Shown piece by piece: positions 35,940 to 43,923 of a stretch of 43,923 nt of DNA. The first letter of the stretch is position 1. Every line of letters starts with the position of its first letter. The notes beneath the pieces are model-generated. The model saw nothing but the letters and a program-made list of their open reading frames with translations. It was not told the DNA's origin and did not search any database. This DNA comes from Davidsoniella eucalypti (Eukaryota > Ascomycota > Sordariomycetes > Microascales > Ceratocystidaceae), in contig RMBW01000161.1 in assembly GCA_004009845.1 (NCBI GenBank), positions 1 to 43,923 on the forward strand. The letters are read 5' to 3'. The position numbers and the translations under genes are program-made.

Positions 35940-36409
35940 GGTCTGAAACTACGTTCAAGATACTACAACAACGTATGTCAAAGACCACTTCAGCCTGGCT
36001 CGCCAGAACCGTGGGCATCCTGATGCCTGAAACCCGAGTTGAGGCCCATTGGGTGACCCGAGGTGTGGCTCGAGAAGGCCGCATGGGTGACGGCGCAACA
36101 CTTCTAGTCTGTCCCTCGGACTTGGGGAATCAAGACGAGGACGATTTTGCGGATTGTGAGGAGGGCTTCCTGGCCTGAGGAGCATGTGAATGATGTTTTG
36201 ATTGGGTGCTGCTTTCTTTTGATGATTCTACAGCTGTGACAAGGTTTTTTTTTTTTTTCGCTCTTCTTGTTTCCTCTAGTTATATTGCTTTTACTGCTTC
36301 TTTCTACTATTTCCTCTACTATTACCTTTCTTTGCTTTGCACTTATCGCTACATTTCAAACTAGTCTTTACACTTTAAAATTGCCAAAACAACTTTAATA
36401 TAAGTACAG
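35940..36409 (+). other. Extra ~470-bp segment inside the LINE 3' UTR
   Basis: In the two short units and in the minus-strand copy, GCGGAGG is followed immediately by the GACGTTAAATATCTG / GACTTTGTCTG segment. In this copy about 470 bp separates them. The insert contains a 67-codon frame (35975-36178; MSKTTSAWLARTVGILMPET start, acidic DEDDFADCEEG end), then a T-rich stretch. I do not recognise the protein. No terminal repeats or target duplication are evident. It may be a captured transcript fragment or a remnant of another insertion. Confidence 0.65.
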
Positions 36410-36515
36410 GCGCAACGTTAAATATCTGTCCGGTAGCCAACCCGGCGTCGTATGATCTTAGTGATTTAGGTAGACGTTAAATATAATCAAATCAAATCAA
36501 ACAAATCATCCTAAT

Positions 36516-36592
36516 CGCATAAAACTTGCCGTGTTTTTATTGTTATCTCAACCTCCTACATACAGTATGTTTTTTTTTCTTACATTTTTACT
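36516..36592 (+). repeat. Left arm of a ~77-bp inverted repeat abutting the LINE 3' end
   Basis: CGCATAAAACTTGCCGTG, TTATTGTTATCTCAACC and TTCTTACATTTTTACT occur here in this order. They occur in reverse complement at 42786-42861, with a few substitutions. Both arms sit immediately beyond a LINE 3' end. Confidence 0.85.
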
Positions 36593-37503
36593 GTAGGGAA
36601 TACGTATCTCCACACAGTGGAATTATCATTATAAGCCCTTCAGGCCTTGTAAAAACAGCCCATTTTGCAAGGTGACATCTTCCTATTATTAAAGTCATGT
36701 AAGCTAACTGTTCTACGTGAGTATGAAGGCTGGCGAGATGATGAATTTTGGTCCATCTTTGAAGTGGTTTATCATGCCCTCAAGGACTAAAATCTAGTCC
36801 CAAAGAAAAGCTTGTAATTTTGTACAGCAAGTGAGGTTTCCAGTGAAGCTGCTTAATAATTTACAAGTTGCTTCTTAGCACCATTTCAGAGCATCATGCA
36901 CTCAACAGACTTTGCCATCTAGACCATGTAACTACTCATGTAATAAGTTCACATTTGCCTATGACAGTCAGAATGTTGTGGGCCTTTCTACATTCCCAGC
37001 ACAACCAGCACAATTATCCCACAAAGTAATTTGACTCTTGATGCATTATGCTTCTAAAAGTTAAGTTGGTCTTTTAACAAGCTTAGGGGTGATTCATAAT
37101 GGGCAGTCGTTATAGCCTGTGGAGTGCTACTAGCTATTCTGTGTGATGGAATCTTAGCCACCTACTTCAAAATTCGGATGGGCTTTAAGCGAGCAAGACT
37201 TTGAGCAGTTTGGCATGAAAATGGTTGTGACTTAATGTAGCTCGGTTTGTTTGTACCATTTAATTCCATCCAATTTGTCTTGATATAGCATGTGTCACAT
37301 GACCATAAAGGTATTTCTCAAACCCAGCCTAACACCATGGTGGCTGCCTAACCTTGTCACCAATAGTAACAACAACAATCAATTACACCTTTCACTTCTG
37401 ATTACTTGATCTTGATTTCTCTCTATCTATCATTCCACAATACTTCTACAACTACATATCATCTATTCTTCCCTTTCTCTACTCACAAATCGATTTGCCA
37501 ATC
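36593..37503 (+). promoter_or_regulatory. Upstream region of the nuclease-kinase gene
   Basis: No gene is seen. The last ~100 bases before the start codon are C/T/A-rich (TTTCTCTCTATCTATC, CTTCCCTTTCTC), typical of a fungal leader. The region 36,600-37,300 is AT-rich without recognisable repeats. Confidence 0.45.
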
Positions 37504-40230
37504 ATGGGTAATGAAATTGATGAAGTGGAAGCACCATCGGCCCCTGAGTCCGAAGCAATGCCGAGCCAAAACCAACTTGATCAAAATAAGGCTCTCCAAG
37601 AACAAATGCAACAGTATGAAGAAGAAGATAAAAGGCAGCGCGACGAGGAAACCGCCAAAATCATCAAAGCAGCCGAAGCACGCGCCGAAGCACGCGCCGA
37701 AGCACGCGCCGAAGCCCGCATCAAAGCAGCCGAAGCCCGCACCGAAGAAGAACGGCTCGCCAGAGAAGCAGCCGAAGCACGCATCGAGAAAGAACGACTC
37801 GAGAATGAAGAAAACGCCAAAAAACTTGCACAAGCCCAAGCACGCGCCGAAGAAGAACGGATCGCCAGAGAAGCAGCCGAAGCACGCACCGAAGCAGCCG
37901 AAGCCCGCACCGAGAAAGAACGACTCGAGAATGAAGAAAACGCCAAAAAACTTGCACAAGCCCAAGCACGCGCTGAAGAAGAACGACTCGAGAATGAAGA
38001 AAACGCCAAAAAACTTGCACAAGCCCAAGCACGCGCTGAAGAAGAACGACAGGAAAAAGAAGCTGCTCAAAATTTCATTGTGCTTTCTGACTTCCCAACA
38101 CTTCTTTACAACACTTTTTCACTCAACTACCAAGCATTGACACTGGAGCCCAATACAAACCTCTATACAACTGGCGGGCCTACTTTGGTTCATAACCGGC
38201 TATATCCACGTCTCTTGAAATCTTGGACCAATTTTGAGAGCATTCATGAACAAAAGTTCACTCAGTTCTCTACTTTCTTCGGCAAACAAAAACTTTTCAG
38301 AAGCATTTCTTTTGTTGCAGCTAACCAGGAAACTTCGGCTAAGAAACTGTCACGTGAGAACGATGTTGTCTCTTTTTCCTATTTGGCTATCGAGCTTCAT
38401 GTGAAAAATGTCATCAATATCTTTTTACAACACAGAAAAGATGGCACGAAAACAGCATATGATGGTATCAAAAACGTGGATTTCAGTACTAGTTCACGGT
38501 ATCATTCAGCTGCCCGATTGGCAACCGGATCTTTGGCCCAGCCTAGTCGACCAACAAGGATACGGGTAGCTCATTGTTCCGTAACTGACGGCCCTGCGAA
38601 TATTGGCGTATCAGATTCTGATCTCTCGGATACCCACACCCTGCCAGATGCTAGCCCATCAGATGCAACAGGCAATGTTGTGCCTCCTCCCACGCGTCCT
38701 GTACCCCACGGAAGGTCCAGCAAAAAGCGACCTAGATCACATACTTCTACAAATGATAGTCCTGCAGCCAAGCTATCATTGCAAAGCCGACGCTTCGATG
38801 CTGATTGTACTCTGGTAGGATATAAGAATCCTGAAGGTTCTGAAGATCCGGAGAGGAACCTGTTTATTGTGGAATACAAGGCTGCCCATAAGATCCCCCC
38901 TGCATTTCTCCGGAGGGCTCTTGTATATCTATCTAATGCCAAGCCATCTGTCTTCTATGACTTTGTTGTGGGGAAAAAGATCAACCCCACCAAAGAGGAA
39001 ACTGAGGAGGGCAAATTCAACAGGTTCTGCCAGTTTACTGCCTATGCTATCACCCAAATCTTTCACTATCTGATAAACTCTGGGCTTCAGTATGGATATA
39101 TCACAACTGGTGAATGCTTTGTCTTTCTCCATGTAGATAAAGATGATCCCAGTATATTATCCTACTATCTTTCTATTCCTCGAGAGTCTATATCTAGCAT
39201 ACCACTCCGTACAGTGCAAGATGGTCCTCAAGATCCCAAGGTCATTGAAGAAGAGATCGATTCTATCAAGCAGACGCCAGTTGCCCATATCTTGACAATA
39301 TCACTTTTGTCCCTCGAACAGCCAATGGATAGCCAACAAGCACAGGCCGAACGGAAATCCAGACTTGTCTACCTGCCTGACCGCTATGGAGATCAATCTC
39401 AGAGTGATATCCCCGACAACAGCACTAGTAGTAGTACCAACAACAATCCTGGCTCAGCAACATCAGATCATCAAACTACTGGAACTAGCGGCTCTCTACC
39501 TATACGACATCCACAAAATAGATACTGCACACAGCAATGCCTATATAGCCTTGTGCATCGCCAGAGTCTCGATGAACATTGTCCTAATGTTTCACTTCAC
39601 AGAAAGGCAAACGCAGATACTGCCTCGAATAAACATGCTATTGGGGTCGCTCAACTCCTAAAGATTATCAAGACTCAGATGGACACTAATCTCGACAATG
39701 ACCTTGATGTGTTGAAACGGCATGGTGCTATTGGAAATCTAGTCAAGGCCACTGCACATCCATTTGGATACACTCTGGTTGGCAAAGCAATTGAAGCAGA
39801 GTCTCTTGGGTTGCTTCAGAATGAAATTGATGTCTACTCTAGACTGAAGTATCTCCAGGGAAAGTCTATTCCAGTCTGTCTTGGGAAGATTGATATCAAA
39901 CAGAGCCTGTTGATTCAGCTTCACGATTGTAGACATGTTCTCTTGATGGCTTATGCTGGAGAACCTGTGAAAAGACTGGATGAACACTACGAATATCTGA
40001 AGCCTATTGCCCAGCAAATCAGGTACTATGGGGTTGAACATGGAGATCTGGAGGCTAGGAATGTTCTCTTTGATTCCCAAACAAAGAAACTCATGGTTAT
40101 TGATTTCGACAGGGCTAAGATTCAGGAACGGCCTCCGTCAAGAAAGAGAGAATTTGACCATGCCAGTGTAGTTTTCGAGCGAAAGACTAAGAGGTATTCT
40201 CCTATGCAAACTCAAATGACTGTAGAGTGA
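37504..40230 (+). CDS. Coiled-coil / PD-(D/E)XK nuclease-like / protein-kinase-like fusion protein (908 aa)
   Basis: This is a single exon from ATG 37504; a TTG-based extension to 37495 is not credible. Residues about 25-190 are an Ala/Glu/Arg coiled coil. Residues about 195-350 match the conserved middle segment of this fungal family (FPTLLYNTF, LLKSWTNF, ELHVKNVI). A Ser/Pro linker with basic KKRPRSH follows. Residues about 425-560 resemble a restriction-endonuclease fold: D432/D434, then E457-Y458-K459 in IVEYKAAHK, then FNRFCQFTAYAITQIFHYL and YGYITTGECFVFL. Residues about 725-880 are kinase-like: K761 (VGKAIE), E774, H846-G-D848-L-E-A-R-N853, and D867-F-D869 in place of DFG. All core residues look present. 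The family is expanded and lineage-specific in Pezizomycotina. Similar nuclease-kinase fusions have been proposed as effector- or conflict-type proteins; that role is inference here. Confidence 0.85.
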   Translation: MGNEIDEVEAPSAPESEAMPSQNQLDQNKALQEQMQQYEEEDKRQRDEETAKIIKAAEARAEARAEARAEARIKAAEARTEEERLAREAAEARIEKERLENEENAKKLAQAQARAEEERIAREAAEARTEAAEARTEKERLENEENAKKLAQAQARAEEERLENEENAKKLAQAQARAEEERQEKEAAQNFIVLSDFPTLLYNTFSLNYQALTLEPNTNLYTTGGPTLVHNRLYPRLLKSWTNFESIHEQKFTQFSTFFGKQKLFRSISFVAANQETSAKKLSRENDVVSFSYLAIELHVKNVINIFLQHRKDGTKTAYDGIKNVDFSTSSRYHSAARLATGSLAQPSRPTRIRVAHCSVTDGPANIGVSDSDLSDTHTLPDASPSDATGNVVPPPTRPVPHGRSSKKRPRSHTSTNDSPAAKLSLQSRRFDADCTLVGYKNPEGSEDPERNLFIVEYKAAHKIPPAFLRRALVYLSNAKPSVFYDFVVGKKINPTKEETEEGKFNRFCQFTAYAITQIFHYLINSGLQYGYITTGECFVFLHVDKDDPSILSYYLSIPRESISSIPLRTVQDGPQDPKVIEEEIDSIKQTPVAHILTISLLSLEQPMDSQQAQAERKSRLVYLPDRYGDQSQSDIPDNSTSSSTNNNPGSATSDHQTTGTSGSLPIRHPQNRYCTQQCLYSLVHRQSLDEHCPNVSLHRKANADTASNKHAIGVAQLLKIIKTQMDTNLDNDLDVLKRHGAIGNLVKATAHPFGYTLVGKAIEAESLGLLQNEIDVYSRLKYLQGKSIPVCLGKIDIKQSLLIQLHDCRHVLLMAYAGEPVKRLDEHYEYLKPIAQQIRYYGVEHGDLEARNVLFDSQTKKLMVIDFDRAKIQERPPSRKREFDHASVVFERKTKRYSPMQTQMTVE
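37675..38050 (+). repeat. Near-perfect DNA repeats encoding the coiled coil
   Basis: A 12-base word (GAAGCACGCGCC) is repeated about four times from 37675. A longer unit starting GAACGACTCGAGAATGAAG occurs three times, near 37792, 37918 and 37981, and continues identically through GCACAAGCCCAAGCACGCGC. The last two lie 63 bp (21 codons, three heptads) apart. Identity at silent positions shows recent expansion or homogenisation. Confidence 0.85.
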
Positions 40231-40539
40231 TGAAGGGCCTGTTTTTTGAGGTTTTTGAGTTTTTTGGGGGGTTTTCATAGACACTTTAATAGCATCATAA
40301 TAAGGTTGTCAACTATTAATATTTCCACATGTGATAGAATACTCCCTTTTACCCAGTGAGGACCCTTATTTGTTTATTTATTCATAATTTGGACACCACC
40401 TCTGACCATTCCATAATCTGGACTAAACTCCCCGGAGGCCCTTACCCTCGGCCCCACCCCTAGGCTACATTCTTGACCTCAATAGAGTGCCGGAGCTGAG
40501 AAGCTCCTTCAGATTACTCCCCCTCCCCTCTCGATTATC
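40231..40539 (+). other. Spacer between the full gene and the truncated paralog
   Basis: The sequence is T/G-rich just after the stop, then C-rich near 40,380-40,530. No coding similarity to the missing front half of the paralog is visible, so the duplication or deletion breakpoint lies at about 40,540. Confidence 0.5.
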
Positions 40540-40622
40540 TAGATCCCACCAAGGTCTATTACCACCTTTCTATTCCTCGAAACAACATATCTGGAATTCC
40601 TTATCGCTCTAGAGAAGATCCC

Positions 40623-41678
40623 ATGCTTGATGACGATACAATTACAACCCAAATTGACGATATAAAGCAGACACCAGTTGCTTATATCTTGACACTTTTG
40701 CTATTGGCACTTCCAGCTCCTTCTTTAGCATATCAAGAAAAAGCTTATCTACAGAACAGTCTTGCTAAAGTTGGGACTGAGTATGCCTCATTAAATTCTA
40801 GCCACTCTCATAATCTGGCCTTAAGAAAGAGTACTTCCTCTTGGTTGAACCCTGGCGAGTCCAGTGGTAGTAGCAAAATAGGCCCATCTATGAATGTAAC
40901 CGGGCAACAACATGTCGTAGACTCAACTACTAGGCCCCCACTTGCTAAATACTGTACACAGGTTTGTCTACTTGGCCTCAAGTTCAATCGACAACTCGAT
41001 AAGAAGTGTCCTAACTATAAGCTTCACTTACAAGCTAAATCCCCGGTTGCCCCTTCTAATTCCTCCATGTTTGATTATACACAACATCACCCCATCAATC
41101 AGTCTCAGCTTTTGACTACTATCAAGGCCCAGCTTGATACTAACCTTGATAATGACTGCGAGGTTTTGGGTCTTCGTGGTGCTGTTGGTTGCTTGGTCAA
41201 GGTTACTGCTCACCCATTTGGGTATACCTTGGTAGGAAAGGCAGTGGAGGAACATGATGCTGGCTTGCTTCATCGTGAGGCTAGCATGTACAACCACCTA
41301 GTTGATGTACAAGGAAGTGTTGTCCCCGTTTGTCTTGGTGGTGTTGCTATGGAGCAAAATCTCTGTGTTGATTTCAGGATCAACAACCATATGCTTTTGT
41401 TGTCATATGGGGGCAAGTGGCTTTGTAGGCTTGATGGGTGGAACATTGACCGACAACTTGCGAAACTTCAAGAGTTGGGTGTCAGTCATGGGGATATCAG
41501 ACTACAGAATCTACTCTATAATGAGGAATGTGATGACTTGATGGTTATTGATTTTGAGAGGGCTAGCTATGTTGGGCCCTCAACAGCCACCAAGAGAAAG
41601 GGTGTGTTCGGTTCTGTTGCTCACCCCAAGAAGGTGGATCTAGGAAGGTGGCATCAACAATTGGAAGTTGGCTTCTAA
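40623..41678 (+). CDS. Kinase-only truncated paralog of the 908-aa protein (351 aa)
   Basis: Sequence homologous to the full gene begins at about 40,540 (VYYHLSIPRNNISGIPYR, against YYLSIPRESISSIPLR). This is upstream of the first ATG at 40623 and lies at the end of the nuclease domain. Everything before it (coiled coil, middle segment, nuclease core) is missing. The kinase part is open to the stop and keeps the core residues: K206 (VGKAVE), an αC glutamate in HREASMY, H289-G-D291-I-R-L-Q-N296, and D310-F-E312. A Cys-containing KYCTQVCLLGLKFNRQLD segment aligns with KYCTQ-like sequence in the full gene. It is either a 5'-truncated pseudogene that has not yet acquired stops, or a free-standing kinase-like protein. 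There is no obvious promoter, which favours the former. Confidence 0.6.
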   Translation: MLDDDTITTQIDDIKQTPVAYILTLLLLALPAPSLAYQEKAYLQNSLAKVGTEYASLNSSHSHNLALRKSTSSWLNPGESSGSSKIGPSMNVTGQQHVVDSTTRPPLAKYCTQVCLLGLKFNRQLDKKCPNYKLHLQAKSPVAPSNSSMFDYTQHHPINQSQLLTTIKAQLDTNLDNDCEVLGLRGAVGCLVKVTAHPFGYTLVGKAVEEHDAGLLHREASMYNHLVDVQGSVVPVCLGGVAMEQNLCVDFRINNHMLLLSYGGKWLCRLDGWNIDRQLAKLQELGVSHGDIRLQNLLYNEECDDLMVIDFERASYVGPSTATKRKGVFGSVAHPKKVDLGRWHQQLEVGF

Positions 41679-41859
41679 CCTGCTTTGTACTTAGTTTTGA
41701 ATAGTATTATATTGACTCCTTATAAATAGATGTTGTGATGTTCTTAAATTGCCTAGTAAATAGATCTTTATGGGTAATGAGTACTTCTTAGTTTCACTCT
41801 TTGGTCTGCTACTTGCTGCCTATAAGACGGATATATACTTTAATACTATACCAGTCAAG

Positions 41860-42560
41860 TCCCTAAGTCTCCTTCTATCACGTAATCAATGTCAGAAAGT
41901 ACCCTTTCTCTTTGTAGCTGTTGAAAACCCAACTTATACAGCCCTCTCAAAATCAATAACCATCAAGTTACTCATTCTAGCAGAATATGTGGTCTAATAT
42001 CTTTGTGCCTGATACCAGGCTCTTCAAGTTTTGCAAGTTAATGATTTATGCTCCACACATCAAGGCTGCAAAGCCACTTGCCTGGATAAGACACCAGAAG
42101 CATATCTTGAAATCAACACAGTTTTGCTTCAGAGCAGAATGACTCAGACAAACAGGAACAACACTTCCTTGTACACCATTTACATGTTTGTACATTCTAG
42201 CCTCATGATGGAGCAGATACAAGTCTTGTTCCTCCACTGCCTTTCCCATCAGGGCGTATCCAAATGAGTGTGCAATAACTTTGACCAAGAAGCCAACAGC
42301 ACCACAAATACGAAAAACTTCGCAGCCATTGTCAAGGTTGGTATCAGGTCTTAACTTGATAATAGTCGAGAGCTTTGACTAATTCAGGGGGTGATGGCTC
42401 CTGGATCTGGGGACAAAAGAAGAAGAAGGAGCATCTTCTTTATGGCCATTGAGCATATAGTTGGGATATTTTCATCCAGTTGTCTATTGAGATTGAGGCC
42501 AAGGAGGCAAGTTTTTGTCAAGTTGACCAAAAACAAAAGAAAATATACGTGAATAATTAA
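41860..42560 (-). pseudogene. Dead kinase paralog in opposite orientation
   Basis: On the minus strand, TCLLGLNLNRQLDENIPT (near 42,500), VKVIAHSFGYALMGKAVEEQ (42,285), LLHHEARMYKHVNGVQGSVV and, near 41,960, LMVIDFERA followed by STATKRKG match the 351-aa paralog in order. Stops and frameshifts separate the pieces. The catalytic HGD motif has decayed: the aligned stretch reads LVSGTK. Similarity is closer to the kinase-only copy than to the full gene (GSVVPVCL and NRQLD are shared). It lies tail to tail with that copy, with about 180 bp between. Confidence 0.8.
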
Positions 42561-42785
42561 ATGTGTGTACAATAAACAATGAGCCGTATTTATCGTTCAA
42601 TATTTCTTATCATTTCTCTCCACATCAGTCAGCAGACTGATCTGTTCCTAACAAACACAGATAGTATCACTAGCTGAATTTGCATACATACTGGGCGTTC
42701 AACAACTCCACTCGGAGTACCCTCTTGATGTAAAAGTTTCAAACATACATATATAAACTTGGTTAGATGTTGAACGTGTTCATCA

Positions 42786-42861
42786 AGTAAAAATGTAAGA
42801 AAAAACCCCTACAATATGTAGGGGGTTGAGATAACAATAAGAACACGGCAAGTTTTATGCG
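42786..42861 (-). repeat. Right arm of the ~77-bp inverted repeat
   Basis: This is the reverse complement of 36516-36592 with a few substitutions. It is followed at 42862 by the 3' end of a minus-strand LINE fragment, mirroring the left arm. Confidence 0.85.
42804..42827. repeat. Short perfect hairpin inside the right inverted-repeat arm
   Basis: CCCCTACA at 42806-42813 pairs with TGTAGGGG at 42817-42824 across a three-base ATA loop. The left arm holds a decayed version (CCTACATACAGTATG). It could be a structural end of a mobile element, but could equally be chance within an old repeat. Confidence 0.5.
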
Positions 42862-43555
42862 ACTTGATTTGATTTAACGTCTACCTAAAACACTAAAATC
42901 ATACGACGCCAGACTGGTTACCGGACAGACAAAGTCCTCCGCTAGACAACCCCAATAGCTTCGTATGTCGGGACATAGAACAGTAAATAGGGAAAACAGA
43001 AACAAAAACCACAGCAAATCCTCCTCAGTCACTTCCCCCCTCCGCCGTACTTGTCTAACCCGCTGATGGGGCGTCTTCTCTAAGCGCATGGGCTCTGTAG
43101 TGCCGCCATTTCACCTCTAGTCTCTTGGGAAGATACTTACGAACTCTCTTTCCAAAGTAGCTTTTTGACAAAGTTAGCCCGGAGTGGCACAGTGTGAAGT
43201 TTCTTCCCGCATCCATATGTTCGAAACGGTCATGGTACTCCGCAAAACCGCCGTGACCTTTCCGGGCAGTTAGGATCCGTCCCACCGTAGATCTGTGCTG
43301 GTCTTTAAACCAGTCCACCTTGTAGACGGTAGACGGTCTTTGTTTCAAAACGAACCCCAAGGTGTTTCCTCGGCTCGCACTCCGCTATCCACGATTTGAA
43401 GTCGGCATTTAGCTGTACGTTTTTCCATCTGCGGGCGGAAGCAAGGGACACATGGTCACGGTCAGGTCGACAAGCTTGGTATTTCTTGTACTACCTTGTT
43501 TCGCCAACTTGTCAGTTGCGCAACACCCAAATTGTCAAGGCACAGATACAGACAT
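42862..43555 (-). mobile_element. LINE 3' fragment, minus strand, with internal deletion
   Basis: Reading from 43,555 leftward gives RNase H sequence (CLDNLGVAQ), then STVYKVDWFKDQHRSTVGRI, GHGGFAEYHDRFEHMDAGRN, a damaged zinc knuckle, the LINE 3' UTR (GCGTCGTATGATTTTAGTG) and the terminal ATCAAATCAA. Compared with the plus-strand copy, 163 bp corresponding to 35014-35176 are missing within RNase H, and the 35940-36409 insertion is absent. It is 5'-truncated and inactive. Confidence 0.85.
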
Positions 43556-43923
43556 GAACAAGCCAATGGCTTTCTCCATGCCATACAAAGTATCATCAGT
43601 TGATGAGATTCAAGCGGGCCTGACAATACGTGATCAAAGCATGGTTCACAATTCCCAATTTGAGATCACCTTGTTCAGATGCTTATGGCTATTTTTGAGC
43701 CACGAGTTCTATTAATCCCGGAGATATGAAATAGCCTCACCCCGACATTGACGGACAGGTGTACAAACATCAGGATCTACTTTGACAACAGGACCATTAT
43801 CCAGTATAAATGGATCATACAACAAGGCAGGGTCCTCACAAGAGGCAATTGACGAGGCCAAGAAGCTTATATAGACATTGAAAAATGAGCTGGTCTACTG
43901 CATTTGGAGTCCCGGGCATAAGG
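43556..43923. other. Unassigned sequence at the right edge
   Basis: The frame 43452-43715 begins in the LINE and runs into unrelated DNA, so it is not a gene. Fragments of plausible coding text (FDNRTIIQYKWIIQQGRVLT near 43,780) are open only briefly, and I cannot place them in a family. Confidence 0.35.

Larger units (their letters stand above)
30785..36501 (+). mobile_element. 5'-truncated Tad-like LINE with a nested insertion
   Basis: The element starts inside the endonuclease domain (VVNHCMVDLVIQDLLALIKL) next to the tRNA-Tyr. It is interrupted at 30,865-32,380 by a dimer of a short LINE derivative and resumes in frame with LCGDWNTHSHLWD. It then carries reverse transcriptase, RNase H and a zinc knuckle. 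A T-run near 35,818-35,836 follows, then a 3' UTR containing a ~470-bp insertion, and finally repeats of ATCAA at 36,486-36,501. The 3' tail is shared with 17.4 kb, with both dimer units and with the minus-strand fragment at 42.86 kb. No target-site duplication for this outer element was found by eye. It is inactive: no ORF1, no endonuclease N-terminus, two stop codons. Confidence 0.9.

Noticed and set aside
37483..38070. Long minus-strand open frames rich in Phe/Cys/Leu
   Set aside because: They are the antisense reading of the coiled-coil DNA repeats, without a start context or family.

Overview
The window looks like nuclear DNA of a filamentous ascomycete (Pezizomycotina; Sordariomycetes/Hypocreales is the best guess). 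The reasons are short GT-AG introns of 58-98 bp with TACTAAC-like branch sites, a Zn2Cys6 regulator, a fibroin-3-like Cys-rich membrane protein, an NLR of nucleoside phosphorylase-NACHT-ankyrin type, and intron-bearing tRNAs. The order assignment is inference. Only five protein genes appear complete; the rest is gene-poor DNA, relics and transposable elements.

Positions 1-13.5 kb: a possible last exon pair of an upstream gene; a fibroin-3-like single-pass membrane protein (+, 597 aa, one intron); a decayed NLR pseudogene (-) carrying premature TAG/TAA stops; a STIMATE-family (yeast YPL162C-like) vacuolar membrane protein (-, 488 aa, one intron). The last is divergent from a SOD-fold mitochondrial ribosomal protein (+, 292 aa, one intron). 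An orphan C-terminal PH-like exon follows.

Positions 13.5-25.7 kb: an AT-rich, nearly gene-empty stretch. It holds an intron-containing tRNA-His(GTG), an old LINE 3' tail beside it, and the long pyrimidine-rich leader of the next gene. A Zn2Cys6/Fungal_trans_2 transcription factor (+, 779 aa, one intron) lies at 25.7-28.2 kb.

Positions 30.2-36.5 kb: a nest of Tad-like non-LTR retrotransposon sequence. From left to right there is a minus-strand LINE 5' end, an intact-looking tRNA-Tyr(GTA) with a 15-nt intron, and a 5'-truncated plus-strand LINE (endonuclease C-terminus, reverse transcriptase, RNase H, zinc knuckle; two in-frame TGA stops). Inside its endonuclease domain sits a 1,516-bp head-to-tail dimer of a short internally deleted LINE derivative. 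One 13-bp target-site duplication flanks the whole dimer.

Positions 36.5-42.9 kb: a cassette bracketed by inverted copies of 'LINE 3' end plus about 77 bp of flank'. It carries a full-length coiled-coil / PD-(D/E)XK nuclease-like / protein-kinase-like gene (908 aa), a 5'-truncated kinase-only paralog on the same strand, and a dead paralog in the opposite orientation. A minus-strand LINE fragment with a 163-bp internal deletion follows to 43.55 kb. This cassette is the most interesting system in the window: a multi-domain effector- or conflict-type gene family duplicating and decaying inside a LINE-bounded island. Its biological role cannot be read from the sequence.
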